Positions 15,750 to 24,789 of a stretch of 64,000 nt of DNA are shown in pieces. The notes under the pieces were generated by a model. It was not told the DNA's origin and made no database searches. It worked only from the letters and a program-made list of their open reading frames with translations. A program made the position numbers and the translations under genes. Source of the DNA: Lachnospiraceae bacterium (lineage in GTDB: Bacteria; Bacillota; Clostridia; Lachnospirales; Lachnospiraceae). Within the stretch, counting starts at the first letter, position 1. Each line of letters begins with the position of its first letter. The stretch covers positions 20,378 to 84,377 of the forward strand of contig JAILGE010000033.1 in NCBI GenBank assembly GCA_024697065.1, given 5' to 3'.

Positions 15750-18524
15750 GTGAGTATCGGATCATTTTTTTACACATTGATAGTTCGCCCTTTGGGTCTT
15801 TTATTTGAAGCAATACTTGTGGCAGGTCTGCAGATAACGGGTAAGCCCTGGCAGGCCATTATTTTCCTGAGCCTGATGGTCAATATCCTGGCGCTTCCGC
15901 TTTACCGCCGTGCGGACCGCATGCAGCAAAAGGAGAGGGATGCGGCCAATGAGATAAAGGACAGAAAGCAGCAGATAGAGAAGACCTTCAAAGGCGATGA
16001 GCGTTATATGATCTTAAGGACGCTTTACCGTCAGAATGATTATAAGCCTGTATATGTCTTACGCGGTTCACTTCCGCTTCTTATCCAGGTGCCCATCTTC
16101 ATGGCAGCATACAGACTGCTCTCGAACCTTGCGCTCCTTGACGGCGCAGCTCTGGGACCTATAGCAGATATGGGACAGCCTGACGGGCTCATTAAGATAG
16201 GTGCATTGTCGATCAATTTCCTTCCCATATTGATGACGCTTATCAATTTCATATCTTCTGCTATATATACAAAGGGGTATGACCTCAAACAAAAGCTCCA
16301 GCTCTACGGTATCGCCCTGATCTTCCTTTTACTGCTTTACAGATCTCCGGCGGGACTTGTATTTTACTGGACTTTGAATAACCTGTTCTCTCTTTGCAAG
16401 AATATTGTTATGTACGGGATCATGGGGAAACATGGAGCTAAGAAAAGTGCAGCAGCTAACGATAATGCAGAGCCTGCTTCAAAACATATAATAATAAATG
16501 AAAAGTCAAGGCTTGCCGCAAAAGAAACCGAGCGCAGGGGAGCAATACTTTTCCTTGGTGAAGCTGCGCTTCTGACTGTCCTTATCGGTCTTTTCATCCC
16601 ATCCGGAGTACTTACGGCATCACCTCTTGAATTCGTGGATCTTGCAAATACACTAAGTCCCAATCACTATCTGATCCCCGCCGTTGTACTGGCTGCGGGA
16701 AGCTTCTTATTCTGGCTGCAGGTATTCTATCTCCTTGCTCCTTCAAAGGAGAGGAGAATATGGGAATTCATTTCTCTCGTTCTCATCGTTATCTTCATGA
16801 TCAATTTCATGAAGTTCGGAACAGGCAAGGGAACACTTTCATCCATGCTTGATTTTGATGACGGACTGGTGATCAAGAAGGCGAGCATCAGAGAAAACCG
16901 GATATGGATCGCAGCATGTGCCTGCGGCATGCCCCTGGGCTTGTTACTTATCAAAATGACTGAGCATTTTATTAGAAACGCCCACCGCCTTAACCTTACC
17001 GCCATCGCAACCTACCTTGTATGGATTGCATCAGCAGCTCTTCTTATCATGACAGTAAAGAATATAAGAAGCGTTTCCGCAGAGTATGATTCCTTCTTAA
17101 ATACTGTGGCAGGTGAGAACGGTGATTCCGAAAGCGATAACGGTGCACAGGCATATAATTTTATACAGTTATCGGAAAACGGTAAGAATGTCATCGTCCT
17201 TATGATGGACCGTGCCATCAACGGATATATCCCTTACATCATGGATGAGAAGCCTGAGCTTGTAGCACAGTTTGACGGCTTTACTTATTATCCCAATACC
17301 ATTTCCTTCGGCGGACATACCAACTTCGGCGCCCCCGCACTTTTCGGAGGATATGATTATACGGTTGAAGCCATGAATGAGCGCGACGACATGAAGCTTG
17401 TAGATAAGCATAATGAAGCTCTTCGCGTGATGCCGGAGATCTTCGGAGATAATGATTATGAAGTAACGGTCATTGATCCTCCCTATACCAACTACAGCTG
17501 GATGACGGATTTTTCCATCTATTCCGACCATCCGGAATACAGGCTTTTCTCCGCATCGGGTAGATTCAACTCCGATCCTGAGCTTTTTAAAGAGACTGAG
17601 ACCATAAGGAACAGGAACTTTTTCTGTTACAGCATCATGAAGTGTATGCCTTTGAACTGGCAGAACTGGTTTTATTCCGATGCGGCTTATCTTGAAGCGA
17701 ATGTGGTATTTCCTTCGGACAACGGGGAAGAGGTCTCCCATATCAATCAGACCATTACGGATGCCCATACAGCCCACGGCTTCTCCCGAAAGTTCATGGA
17801 TGAATATACGACTCTTCAGAACCTTGGCAGGATGACATCCGTGACAGACGATGTGGAATATACATTTACGATGATGGACAATAATACTACCCATGAAGTG
17901 GCAGTGCTTAAGGAGCCGGAGTATGTTCCCGCGGAATTCGTGGACAACACGGAGTATGATGCGGCTCATATGGACCGCTTCGTATTAAACGGAAGGCGCA
18001 TGGGAATGTGGGACAAATATCAGTTCCTTCATTATGAGATAAATGTTGCTTCCATGATAGAGCTTGGCAAATGGTTCGATGAATTAAGAGCAAGAGGAGT
18101 ATGGGACAATACCAGGATAATAATCGTTGCGGATCATGCCCATCCTCTGGCGCACTTTGAAGATATGTATTTCGAGGATCCTAATGATGAGGATACAAGT
18201 ACTGATCTGGACTGCATGTTTGTCAATCCTCTCCTTATGGTCAAGGACTTTGGGGCGACGGGCTTTAAGACGGACGATACCTTCATGACCAATGCGGATG
18301 TTCCGGCGCTTGCTACCGCAGATCTTATCGATGATCCGGTAAATCCCTTTACGGGCAATCCCATCGATATGACTCCGAAGACCCTGGGACCGCAGAAGAT
18401 AATGCTTTCCAATGACTGGAGCGTAAATGTCAATAACGGCAACCGCTTCCTGCCGGGCAAATGGTTTTCGGTCCATGATGATATCTTTGATATGGACAAC
18501 TGGGAATATCTCGGATATTACTGA
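15750..18524 (+). CDS. YidC/Oxa1-like membrane domain fused to an LtaS/sulfatase-like domain
   Basis: A 924-residue membrane protein with an unusual architecture. Residues 1-240 resemble the YidC/Oxa1 core (ALPLYRRADR, LPLLIQVPIFMAAYRLLSNL, SPAGLVFYWTLNNLFSLCKN). Where bacterial YidC carries the groove arginine before LPL, this protein has Asn45. Four or five further helices lie between about 265 and 440. From about 475 the C-terminal half is an alkaline-phosphatase-superfamily domain: Asp487 in LMMDRAING, a possible nucleophile Thr524 in GGHTNFGAP, and the metal-binding pair Asp795-His796 in VADHAH. This is like LtaS, which transfers phosphoglycerol outside the cell. The start is GTG at 15750 after AAAGAAGAG. 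The TagF-like gene upstream suggests a polymer-modifying role. Confidence 0.8.
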   Translation: MSIGSFFYTLIVRPLGLLFEAILVAGLQITGKPWQAIIFLSLMVNILALPLYRRADRMQQKERDAANEIKDRKQQIEKTFKGDERYMILRTLYRQNDYKPVYVLRGSLPLLIQVPIFMAAYRLLSNLALLDGAALGPIADMGQPDGLIKIGALSINFLPILMTLINFISSAIYTKGYDLKQKLQLYGIALIFLLLLYRSPAGLVFYWTLNNLFSLCKNIVMYGIMGKHGAKKSAAANDNAEPASKHIIINEKSRLAAKETERRGAILFLGEAALLTVLIGLFIPSGVLTASPLEFVDLANTLSPNHYLIPAVVLAAGSFLFWLQVFYLLAPSKERRIWEFISLVLIVIFMINFMKFGTGKGTLSSMLDFDDGLVIKKASIRENRIWIAACACGMPLGLLLIKMTEHFIRNAHRLNLTAIATYLVWIASAALLIMTVKNIRSVSAEYDSFLNTVAGENGDSESDNGAQAYNFIQLSENGKNVIVLMMDRAINGYIPYIMDEKPELVAQFDGFTYYPNTISFGGHTNFGAPALFGGYDYTVEAMNERDDMKLVDKHNEALRVMPEIFGDNDYEVTVIDPPYTNYSWMTDFSIYSDHPEYRLFSASGRFNSDPELFKETETIRNRNFFCYSIMKCMPLNWQNWFYSDAAYLEANVVFPSDNGEEVSHINQTITDAHTAHGFSRKFMDEYTTLQNLGRMTSVTDDVEYTFTMMDNNTTHEVAVLKEPEYVPAEFVDNTEYDAAHMDRFVLNGRRMGMWDKYQFLHYEINVASMIELGKWFDELRARGVWDNTRIIIVADHAHPLAHFEDMYFEDPNDEDTSTDLDCMFVNPLLMVKDFGATGFKTDDTFMTNADVPALATADLIDDPVNPFTGNPIDMTPKTLGPQKIMLSNDWSVNVNNGNRFLPGKWFSVHDDIFDMDNWEYLGYY

Positions 18525-18552
18525 GAATTGTAAAAGCTCTTTTATAAAAAGT

Positions 18553-18581
18553 TTGACAATTTTAAAAATAATATGTATAGT
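18553..18581 (+). promoter_or_regulatory. Sigma-A promoter of topA
   Basis: A perfect TTGACA (18553-18558) and TATAGT (18576-18581) with 17-base spacing lie about 70 bases before topA. This is among the closest sigma-A consensus matches in the window. Confidence 0.85.
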
Positions 18582-18651
18582 GTTTTGCGTTGCTGTTATT
18601 TGGTACGTAAAACGGCAAACATCTTAAATTAAATGGGGTACGGGAAAATCA

Positions 18652-20775
18652 ATGGCTAAAAATCTTGTGATAGTTGAGTCACCGGCTAAGGTGAAGACCA
18701 TAAAGAAGTTCCTCGGCACAAACTATGAAGTGGTTGCCAGTCAGGGACATGTTCGTGATCTGCCCAAGTCATCACTGGGAATAGATATCGAGAACAATTA
18801 CGAACCTAAATATATAACCATCAGAGGCAAGGGCGAGATCCTTGCAAAGCTTCGTAAGGAAGTGAAGAAGGCTGATAAGATCTATCTCGCAACCGACCCG
18901 GACCGCGAGGGAGAAGCCATCAGCTGGCATTTATATGAAGCGCTGAAGCTTTCGGAGAAGAAAGTGGCCCGCATATCTTTTAACGAGATCACTAAGAATG
19001 CGGTCAAGGAATCAATCAAGAATGCCCGCGAGATCGATATGAATCTCGTGGATGCACAGCAGGCAAGACGTATCTTAGACAGAATGGTGGGTTATCGTAT
19101 ATCACCCCTTTTATGGTCCAAGATAAAGAGAGGTCTTTCCGCAGGACGTGTTCAGAGTGTTGCTCTCAGAATGATCTGTGACAGAGAGGCGGAGATCAGT
19201 GCATTTATTCCCAAGGAATACTGGACTATGGATGCCAACCTTCTCCCCGCAGGAACGAAGAAGCCCTTCACGGCACACTTCTATGCGGATGAGAATGGCA
19301 AGAAGACCATAGATAATGCAAAAGAAGCCGACAGGATAGAGAAGATCCTTAAAGGTGCAAATTTTGAAGTGAAAGAGAGCAGGAGAGGTGAGCGTACCAG
19401 AAAGGCGCCCCTTCCTTTTACAACATCCACTCTGCAGCAGGAGGCCAGCAAGGCGCTCAACTTCTCCACAAAGAAGACCATGCAGATCGCCCAGCAGCTT
19501 TATGAAGGTGTGACTATCAAGGGACAGGGTACAACAGCCCTTATCTCTTACCTGCGTACCGATTCCACCCGTGTATCGGATTTTGCAAAAGAAATGGCGA
19601 AGGATTATATCCTCTCGAACTACGGTGAGGAATTCCTTTCCGCGGACTACAGGTCGGATGCTGCGAAGAAAGCGGCAGCAGGCGGCTCGGAGCATAAGAT
19701 CCAGGATGCTCACGAAGCCATCCGTCCCACAGATATAAACAATACCCCCGATAAGGTAAAGGGAGATCTCTCCAGAGATCAGTACAGACTCTACAACCTT
19801 ATCTGGAAGCGTTTTGCTGCAAGCCGTATGAGTGCTGCTACATTTGAGACACTTTCTGTAAAGCTTGATGCGAGGAAGATCATATTTACAGCATCGGCAA
19901 GCGCAGTAAAATTCGAAGGCTTCATGAAAGTCTATGCTGATGAGGACCGTGACAATGATAACGGCAAGGCAGAGAATGCATTCCTTCTTAAGGAGATGAA
20001 TGAGAAGAGCACCATCACTTTCGAATCTCTTGAAAAGAAGAAACATTTTACACAGCCGCCCGCACACTTCACGGAAGCAAGCCTTGTGCGTGCGCTGGAG
20101 GAACAGGGGATAGGAAGACCGTCAACATACGCGCCCACTATCTCAACCATCCTTGCCAGAAGATATATACTTAAAGAAAACAAGAACCTCTTTGTTTCCG
20201 AGCTTGGAGAGATAGTAAACAAGGTCATGAAGGACGAGTTCCCTGCCATTGTCGATCCCAAGTTCACTGCCAATATGGAAAGCATGTTGGACAGCGTCGG
20301 AGAGGGAAATATAAAGTGGAAGACCATCATCGAGAATTTCTATCCCGATCTTGATGCAGCAGTGCTTAAGGCCGAAGAGGAAATGGCACAAATCGAGATC
20401 AAGGATGAAGAGAGTGATGTTGAATGCGAGAAATGCGGCAGGAAGATGGTCATCAAGTACGGACCTCACGGAAGGTTCCTGGCATGTCCCGGATTCCCTG
20501 AGTGTCAGAATACAAAGCCTTACTTCGAGAAGATCGGAGTAAAGTGCCCCAAGTGCGATGGCGAGATCGTGATCCGCATGACCAAAAAGGGCAGAAGATA
20601 TTTTGGCTGCGAGAACATACCCACCTGTGACTTCATGAGCTGGAACAGACCCGTAAACGAGAAGTGCCCCAGATGCGGCGGACTCCTTGTGGAAAAGGGC
20701 AACAGACTCTGCTGCATGGATGAACAGTGCGGATTTGTTAAAGACAAGCCTGAAAAAAATAACGCTGAGGAGTAA
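18652..20775 (+). CDS. topA: DNA topoisomerase I
   Basis: A type IA topoisomerase that relaxes negative supercoils through a transient 5'-phosphotyrosine link. The TOPRIM domain begins with VIVESPAKVKTI and contains ATDPDREGEAISWH. The catalytic tyrosine is Tyr300 in SYLRTDSTR, and GIGRPSTYAPTI is the other conserved block. The last 130 residues carry three four-cysteine zinc ribbons (CEKCG, CPKCDG, CPRCGG). The 707-residue length is normal. It has its own strong promoter, and codY starts 10 bases downstream, an arrangement close to the Bacillus topA...codY...flg order. Confidence 0.97.
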   Translation: MAKNLVIVESPAKVKTIKKFLGTNYEVVASQGHVRDLPKSSLGIDIENNYEPKYITIRGKGEILAKLRKEVKKADKIYLATDPDREGEAISWHLYEALKLSEKKVARISFNEITKNAVKESIKNAREIDMNLVDAQQARRILDRMVGYRISPLLWSKIKRGLSAGRVQSVALRMICDREAEISAFIPKEYWTMDANLLPAGTKKPFTAHFYADENGKKTIDNAKEADRIEKILKGANFEVKESRRGERTRKAPLPFTTSTLQQEASKALNFSTKKTMQIAQQLYEGVTIKGQGTTALISYLRTDSTRVSDFAKEMAKDYILSNYGEEFLSADYRSDAAKKAAAGGSEHKIQDAHEAIRPTDINNTPDKVKGDLSRDQYRLYNLIWKRFAASRMSAATFETLSVKLDARKIIFTASASAVKFEGFMKVYADEDRDNDNGKAENAFLLKEMNEKSTITFESLEKKKHFTQPPAHFTEASLVRALEEQGIGRPSTYAPTISTILARRYILKENKNLFVSELGEIVNKVMKDEFPAIVDPKFTANMESMLDSVGEGNIKWKTIIENFYPDLDAAVLKAEEEMAQIEIKDEESDVECEKCGRKMVIKYGPHGRFLACPGFPECQNTKPYFEKIGVKCPKCDGEIVIRMTKKGRRYFGCENIPTCDFMSWNRPVNEKCPRCGGLLVEKGNRLCCMDEQCGFVKDKPEKNNAEE

Positions 20776-20785
20776 AAGGTAAAAC

Positions 20786-21640
20786 ATGGCAGGAATCAGT
20801 TTGCTGGACAGGACCCGTATGATAGGGAGCCTGCTGCACAATAACGTATCATCAAAGGTGGTTTTTTCGGATGTATGTAAAGTAGTATCCGATACTCTCG
20901 ATTCGGACGCCCTTGTTATCAGCGCAAAGGGAAAGGTATTGGGAGTATGCAGATGCTCAACGGTTACCCAGATCGAAGAGCTTCTTTGCTATGATATCGG
21001 AGAGCATGTGGATGAGGCATTGAATCGAAGATTTATGTCCATTCTGTCCACACAGGAAAATGCGGGACTCCTTGCTCTCGGTTTTTCATGGAAGACGGTC
21101 CATGGATTTGACAGAAGAGCAGAGGGTGCCAGAAAGACGGAAGCCGACAGAGCTGCCAACTCCCCCGAAGCTTCAAGGGTTGTTCCCGAGAGAGAGTATC
21201 GTGCGATGATTACTCCCATTTTTATTGGCGGAGAGAGACTTGGGACACTGTTTATCTATCGTGAGAGCAGACTCTATGATATCGACGATATCATTTTGCT
21301 GGAATATGCGGCTACGGTTGTAGGACTTGAGATGATGCGTGCCATGAAGGAAGAGGATGATGCGGAAGGACGCATGGAGAAGAACGTAAGCGACGTTTTG
21401 GGCGTTACCAGTCATTCCGAGCTTGAGTCCGTACGTGCCATACTCCTTAAGCTTGATGAAGATGGCTTCGGTATCGTGAATCTTACCAAGCTTTCTGAGG
21501 AAAGCGGCATCTCCAGGACAAGTCTTGTGAATGCTTTAAAGAAGATGGCGGGTGCAGGTATCTTCGAGACCAGGTCAAGAGGTGTCCGTGGCACCGAGAT
21601 CCATGTAGTGAATGAGCGCATCTATGAGATAAAACACTAA
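20786..21640 (+). CDS. codY: GTP-sensing global transcriptional repressor CodY
   Basis: CodY senses branched-chain amino acids and GTP and represses nutrient-scavenging, and in many Firmicutes motility, genes in rich conditions. The 284 residues give an N-terminal GAF-type ligand domain (about 1-155) and a C-terminal winged helix-turn-helix whose SGISRTSLVNALKKMAGAGIFETRS matches the CodY recognition region. A charged insert (about 111-130, with EGARKTEADRAAN) between the GAF strands is a little longer than I would expect. It is translated from a GAGGAG site 10 bases after topA and directly precedes the flagellar promoter, so regulation of the flgB operon by CodY is plausible but not shown. 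Confidence 0.92.
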   Translation: MAGISLLDRTRMIGSLLHNNVSSKVVFSDVCKVVSDTLDSDALVISAKGKVLGVCRCSTVTQIEELLCYDIGEHVDEALNRRFMSILSTQENAGLLALGFSWKTVHGFDRRAEGARKTEADRAANSPEASRVVPEREYRAMITPIFIGGERLGTLFIYRESRLYDIDDIILLEYAATVVGLEMMRAMKEEDDAEGRMEKNVSDVLGVTSHSELESVRAILLKLDEDGFGIVNLTKLSEESGISRTSLVNALKKMAGAGIFETRSRGVRGTEIHVVNERIYEIKH

Positions 21641-21714
21641 ATCGACGGTAGACATAAGTGTATACCTACTATATTTAGAAAAAAGCTTGTATTTTGCGAA
21701 AAAAACCTTATAAT

Positions 21715-21760
21715 TATGACGTGAGGGTTGTTATGGTAAACCAACACGTCATATTTTTTT
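21715..21760 (+). terminator. Rho-independent terminator after codY
   Basis: A 9-bp stem TATGACGTG/CACGTCATA (21715-21723 with 21745-21753) with an inner GGTT/AACC stem is followed by seven T. It ends the topA-codY unit just before the flagellar promoter. Confidence 0.88.
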
Positions 21761-21765
21761 GAAAC

Positions 21766-21792
21766 TAATTATTTTTATCATTTTTCCGATAT
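21766..21792 (+). promoter_or_regulatory. Sigma-28-like promoter of the flgB operon
   Basis: TAAT (21766-21769), exactly 15 bases, then TCCGATAT (21785-21792) fits the sigma-28 consensus TAAA-N15-GCCGATAA. Similar boxes precede fliK and flgE, and the sigma-28 gene itself is at 53264. Confidence 0.6.
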
Positions 21793-21831
21793 ATATTTTA
21801 CAGGTGTGAAAAAGGAAACGGACAGGTTGGT

Positions 21832-21884
21832 AAGCATGGAAGCGTTTATATTTATCAGGATATAAGGCTTGTTCATGCTTTTTT
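21832..21884 (+). terminator. Terminator-like hairpin in the flgB leader (possible attenuator)
   Basis: About 35 bases downstream of the expected transcription start, nested pairings form one long interrupted stem: AAGCATG/CATGCTT (21832-21838 with 21874-21880), AAGC/GCTT and TTATAT/ATATAA. Six T follow (21879-21884). The GGAGG of flgB begins five bases after the T-run. The position inside the leader and not after a gene suggests transcription attenuation. Confidence 0.6.
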
Positions 21885-21900
21885 GTTTGGAGGTAGCGTG

Positions 21901-22293
21901 ATGATCAATGCGCATGTATATGATTATGTAAACGTACTTGATAAGGCGGCAGATGCCGCATGGCTCCGTAACGAGGCCATCTCTAACAATATCGCCAATG
22001 TTGATACTCCGGGATACAAGAGACAGGATGTTTCTTTTGAGAATGAGCTTGCACGTATCTTAAACAAAGTGGAGTACGACAATATGGACCAGAGGGTCTA
22101 TAATCTGGAGCTCACAAGGATAGAGCCGAGAGTCTACACGGATGCTTTTGATTACAGCTACAGACTCGATGGCAACAATGTTGATATCGATACGGAAAAT
22201 GTATATCTTGCGGAGAATCAGGTGACATACAACAGCCTCATCTCCTGCATGCAAAATGAATTTTCCAATCTTCGCACGGCCATGGGATCGTGA
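21901..22293 (+). CDS. flgB: Flagellar basal-body rod protein FlgB
   Basis: A proximal rod subunit exported through the flagellar type III system. The 130 residues carry the rod-protein N-terminal motif NNIANVDTPGYKRQDVSFE and a C-terminal amphipathic helix. I chose ATG 21901, seven bases after GGAGG. A GTG at 21898 and an in-frame TTG at 21883 are less likely because they crowd or precede the Shine-Dalgarno. It is first in a run of tightly spaced flagellar genes and follows the leader hairpin. Confidence 0.95.
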   Translation: MINAHVYDYVNVLDKAADAAWLRNEAISNNIANVDTPGYKRQDVSFENELARILNKVEYDNMDQRVYNLELTRIEPRVYTDAFDYSYRLDGNNVDIDTENVYLAENQVTYNSLISCMQNEFSNLRTAMGS

Positions 22294-22313
22294 TGGGACG
22301 GAGGTGACATAAT

Positions 22314-22811
22314 ATGGGAATGTTTACTGCATTTGATATATCTGCAACAGGACTTACGGCTGAGCGTTATCGTATGGATACTATCGCCGAGAACGTTGCC
22401 AATGCCAATACAACGCGTACTGCAAACGGCACTCCTTACCGTCGCAAGGTTGTTACTTTCGAGACTCAGGAGACCGAGGTGGACAGAAGACACTTCGGAC
22501 GCGTACTGGATTCCATCGTGGGAGACGGCAGGACTCAGAGGAACAGGGATGCCATAAGGGATGACATGATAGGCTATGGTGTAAAGATCCCCGAGATCCA
22601 TGAGGATACGGATACGCAGATGAACATGGTCTACGATCCTGCACATCCCGATGCCGACGAGAATGGATATGTTACTTATCCCAATGTAAATATTGTGACG
22701 GAGATGACAAACCTCATAGACGCATCCCGTGCATATGAGGCCAATGCGACCGTATTCAATGCAAGCAAGTCTATCGCCACAACAGGACTCAGCCTTGCAA
22801 GCAAGTCATGA
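22314..22811 (+). CDS. flgC: Flagellar basal-body rod protein FlgC
   Basis: The second proximal rod subunit. It opens with the rod/hook-family helix MGMFTAFDISATGLTAERYRM and ENVANANTTR, and ends with the complementary MTNLIDASRAYEANATVFNASK helix that packs against it in the assembled rod. The 165 residues are slightly longer than the usual 135-150, with the extra residues in the middle domain. GGAGGTGA precedes the start, and flgB ends 20 bases upstream. Confidence 0.95.
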   Translation: MGMFTAFDISATGLTAERYRMDTIAENVANANTTRTANGTPYRRKVVTFETQETEVDRRHFGRVLDSIVGDGRTQRNRDAIRDDMIGYGVKIPEIHEDTDTQMNMVYDPAHPDADENGYVTYPNVNIVTEMTNLIDASRAYEANATVFNASKSIATTGLSLASKS

Positions 22812-22837
22812 TAAACAGGTGACAGAGGGGTTATAAA

Positions 22838-23161
22838 ATGGGACCTTTAAATGCAACTCCGGTTTTTATGGATAATCTAAGAACCATAGAGCCGCTTACC
22901 GACAGGAGCATGATCAGAGAGAAGAAGGATGACGACATGTTCGGTGCCATCTTCGATTCCATGATCAACAACGTAAATCGGACAAACGGCTATCTTTCCG
23001 ATGCCGAGAACGAAGAGATAAAGCTTGCCATAGGTGAGTCCACCAGTACTCACGACCTGGCTATCGCTTTACAGAAGGCATCCACATCCCTGCAGTATAC
23101 CGTGGCAGTTAAAAATGCTTTTATGGAGTCTTACAGGACTCTCATTAATATGCAGATCTGA
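22838..23161 (+). CDS. fliE: Flagellar hook-basal body complex protein FliE
   Basis: A small adaptor joining the MS ring to the proximal rod and one of the first type III export substrates. The 107 residues end in the conserved helical region STHDLAIALQKASTSLQYTVAVKN, with a final segment that polymerises onto FliF. It lies 26 bases after flgC and 10 before fliF, in the order found throughout Firmicutes. Confidence 0.93.
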   Translation: MGPLNATPVFMDNLRTIEPLTDRSMIREKKDDDMFGAIFDSMINNVNRTNGYLSDAENEEIKLAIGESTSTHDLAIALQKASTSLQYTVAVKNAFMESYRTLINMQI

Positions 23162-23171
23162 GGAATGATAA

Positions 23172-24776
23172 ATGGTTGATCGTATCGTGGCATGGTTCAG
23201 GGACCTGCCCAGAAAATTTACCGAGTGGTGGGAAAAATTCTCACGCAGACAGAAGATAACCATAGTAAGTCTTGCGATCGCAACTATCATTGCGTTTGCA
23301 ATACTTATTTTTGCTGTTACCCGTCCGCAATATGTAAAGATATATACCGCTGAGTCTGCCAAGGAAGCAAATGAAGTTATAGATTTATTAACGGGCGAGG
23401 ATATCGAATATATCACCAATGTGGAAGGCAATGAGATCAGTATAAAACGTGAGGATTATACCAAGGCCAATCTCCTGCTGGGATCAAACAGTTTTTCAAC
23501 GGACGCCATGTCCATCGACAATGTTACAAACGGCGGTTTCTTTTCCACGGAATCGGATACACAGAAGCGATATGTTGTTTATCTCCAGGACTTCATGAAG
23601 AAAGAGCTGGAGTCATACAGCTTTGTAAAATCAGCCCAGATCCAGATCAATCTTCCGGAAGAGAACGGAACTCTCATCGCTCAGAATAAAGAAGCCTATG
23701 CTGCGGTCCAGCTGGAGCTTTCCGATATCTGCACCACAGACAATGCTTCTGCCATGGCGAGATTTATCGCTACTGCCCTTGGCAATGATACTACGGAGAA
23801 TGTTACCATCCTTGACAGCGACGGTAATCTTCTCTTTGCAGGAACAAATGAGACATCCACCTACGGTGCGGCATCATCACAGTATGCCCTTCAGGCAAGA
23901 GTTGCCGATGGAATGCGCAATGAGGTCATAAGAGTCCTTACCGCCACCAATCAGTTCTCATCCATAGAGGCTGCAGTTAACGTAGTACTGGATAACAGCT
24001 ATACCGAGAATGCCAATCACCTTTATTGGGCACCGGAGGGCAGGGAAGAGGGAATGCTTGCTTCAAAGGATACCTACAACTCCAGCTCCCAGGGCGGTGT
24101 ATCGGGCGTGCCGGGTACAGACTCGAATACAGAGACTTCATATCAGTATGAAGATAATCAGTATTCCAATTCAAATGTGGTGGAAGAGTCTTATGATTAT
24201 CTCCCGGATGAATCCACCATGCTACAGCAGATACCTGCCGGAGCCATCAAATACGATCAGTCATCCCTTTCGGTTACCACACTTACATATCGTATGGTAA
24301 GAGAGGATGATGTGAAAGCACAGGGACTACTGGACGGTATCACATGGGATCAGTACAAGCTCAATAATGATATCCGTACCAAACTTGAAGTAGATCCGGA
24401 TCTCGTTCAGGCTGTTTCCACTGCAACGGGCATAGGAGTGAATAATATAACTATATTGTCCTACGAAGAACCTTTCTTCGTGGATCATCAGGGACTCAAT
24501 ATGGATATGACGGATATCCTGACTATCCTGCTGATCGTCCTCATCTTAGGCTTGCTTGCATTTGTAATACTCAGGAGCATGAAGCAGGCTAAGGTTGAAG
24601 AGGCTGAGCCTGAAGTCTCCATCAGTGAGATACTTCAGTCCACACCTCCCGAAGAGCTTGAAGAGATCGGTGTCGAGGATAAATCCGAAGCCCGCAAGAT
24701 AGTAGAGAAATTTGTTGAAGACAATCCGGATGCGGCAGCCAATCTGCTTCGCAACTGGTTGAATGAAGATATCTGA
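23172..24776 (+). CDS. fliF: Flagellar MS-ring protein FliF
   Basis: Builds the membrane MS ring, the foundation of the basal body. The 534 residues have a first transmembrane helix (about 27-48), periplasmic ring-building domains (about 55-420; note YVVYLQDFMKKELESYSFVKSAQI and IATALG) and a second helix (about 441-461, ILTILLIVLILGLLAFVIL). A short acidic cytoplasmic tail binds FliG. A Ser/Asn/Tyr-rich insert (about 295-350) is the usual variable region. It is followed 13 bases later by fliG, its direct partner. Confidence 0.95.
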   Translation: MVDRIVAWFRDLPRKFTEWWEKFSRRQKITIVSLAIATIIAFAILIFAVTRPQYVKIYTAESAKEANEVIDLLTGEDIEYITNVEGNEISIKREDYTKANLLLGSNSFSTDAMSIDNVTNGGFFSTESDTQKRYVVYLQDFMKKELESYSFVKSAQIQINLPEENGTLIAQNKEAYAAVQLELSDICTTDNASAMARFIATALGNDTTENVTILDSDGNLLFAGTNETSTYGAASSQYALQARVADGMRNEVIRVLTATNQFSSIEAAVNVVLDNSYTENANHLYWAPEGREEGMLASKDTYNSSSQGGVSGVPGTDSNTETSYQYEDNQYSNSNVVEESYDYLPDESTMLQQIPAGAIKYDQSSLSVTTLTYRMVREDDVKAQGLLDGITWDQYKLNNDIRTKLEVDPDLVQAVSTATGIGVNNITILSYEEPFFVDHQGLNMDMTDILTILLIVLILGLLAFVILRSMKQAKVEEAEPEVSISEILQSTPPEELEEIGVEDKSEARKIVEKFVEDNPDAAANLLRNWLNEDI

Positions 24777-24789
24777 TAAGGAGTAGTTT

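Noticed and set aside
17169..17969. Minus-strand ORF of 266 codons opposite the YidC/sulfatase fusion
   Set aside because: It has a His/Arg/Ile-rich shadow composition, no promoter or Shine-Dalgarno, and the opposite frame encodes recognisable metal-binding motifs.
19111..20067. Long minus-strand ORF of about 318 codons opposite topA
   Set aside because: It is wholly antisense to a certain, conserved gene; its cysteine-rich, low-quality composition and lack of a ribosome-binding site mark it as a shadow.
21687..21714. TTGTAT-N16-TATAAT as a sigma-A promoter of the flgB operon
   Set aside because: Its start point would fall inside the 5' arm of the codY terminator, so transcripts would begin in the terminator stem. 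I treat the match as chance in AT-rich DNA, although transcript mapping could change this.
21641..21900. Cyclic di-GMP riboswitch in the flgB leader, as in some clostridia
   Set aside because: I looked for the conserved core strings and the two-stem layout of class I and class II and did not find them; the leader after the promoter is only about 100 bases.
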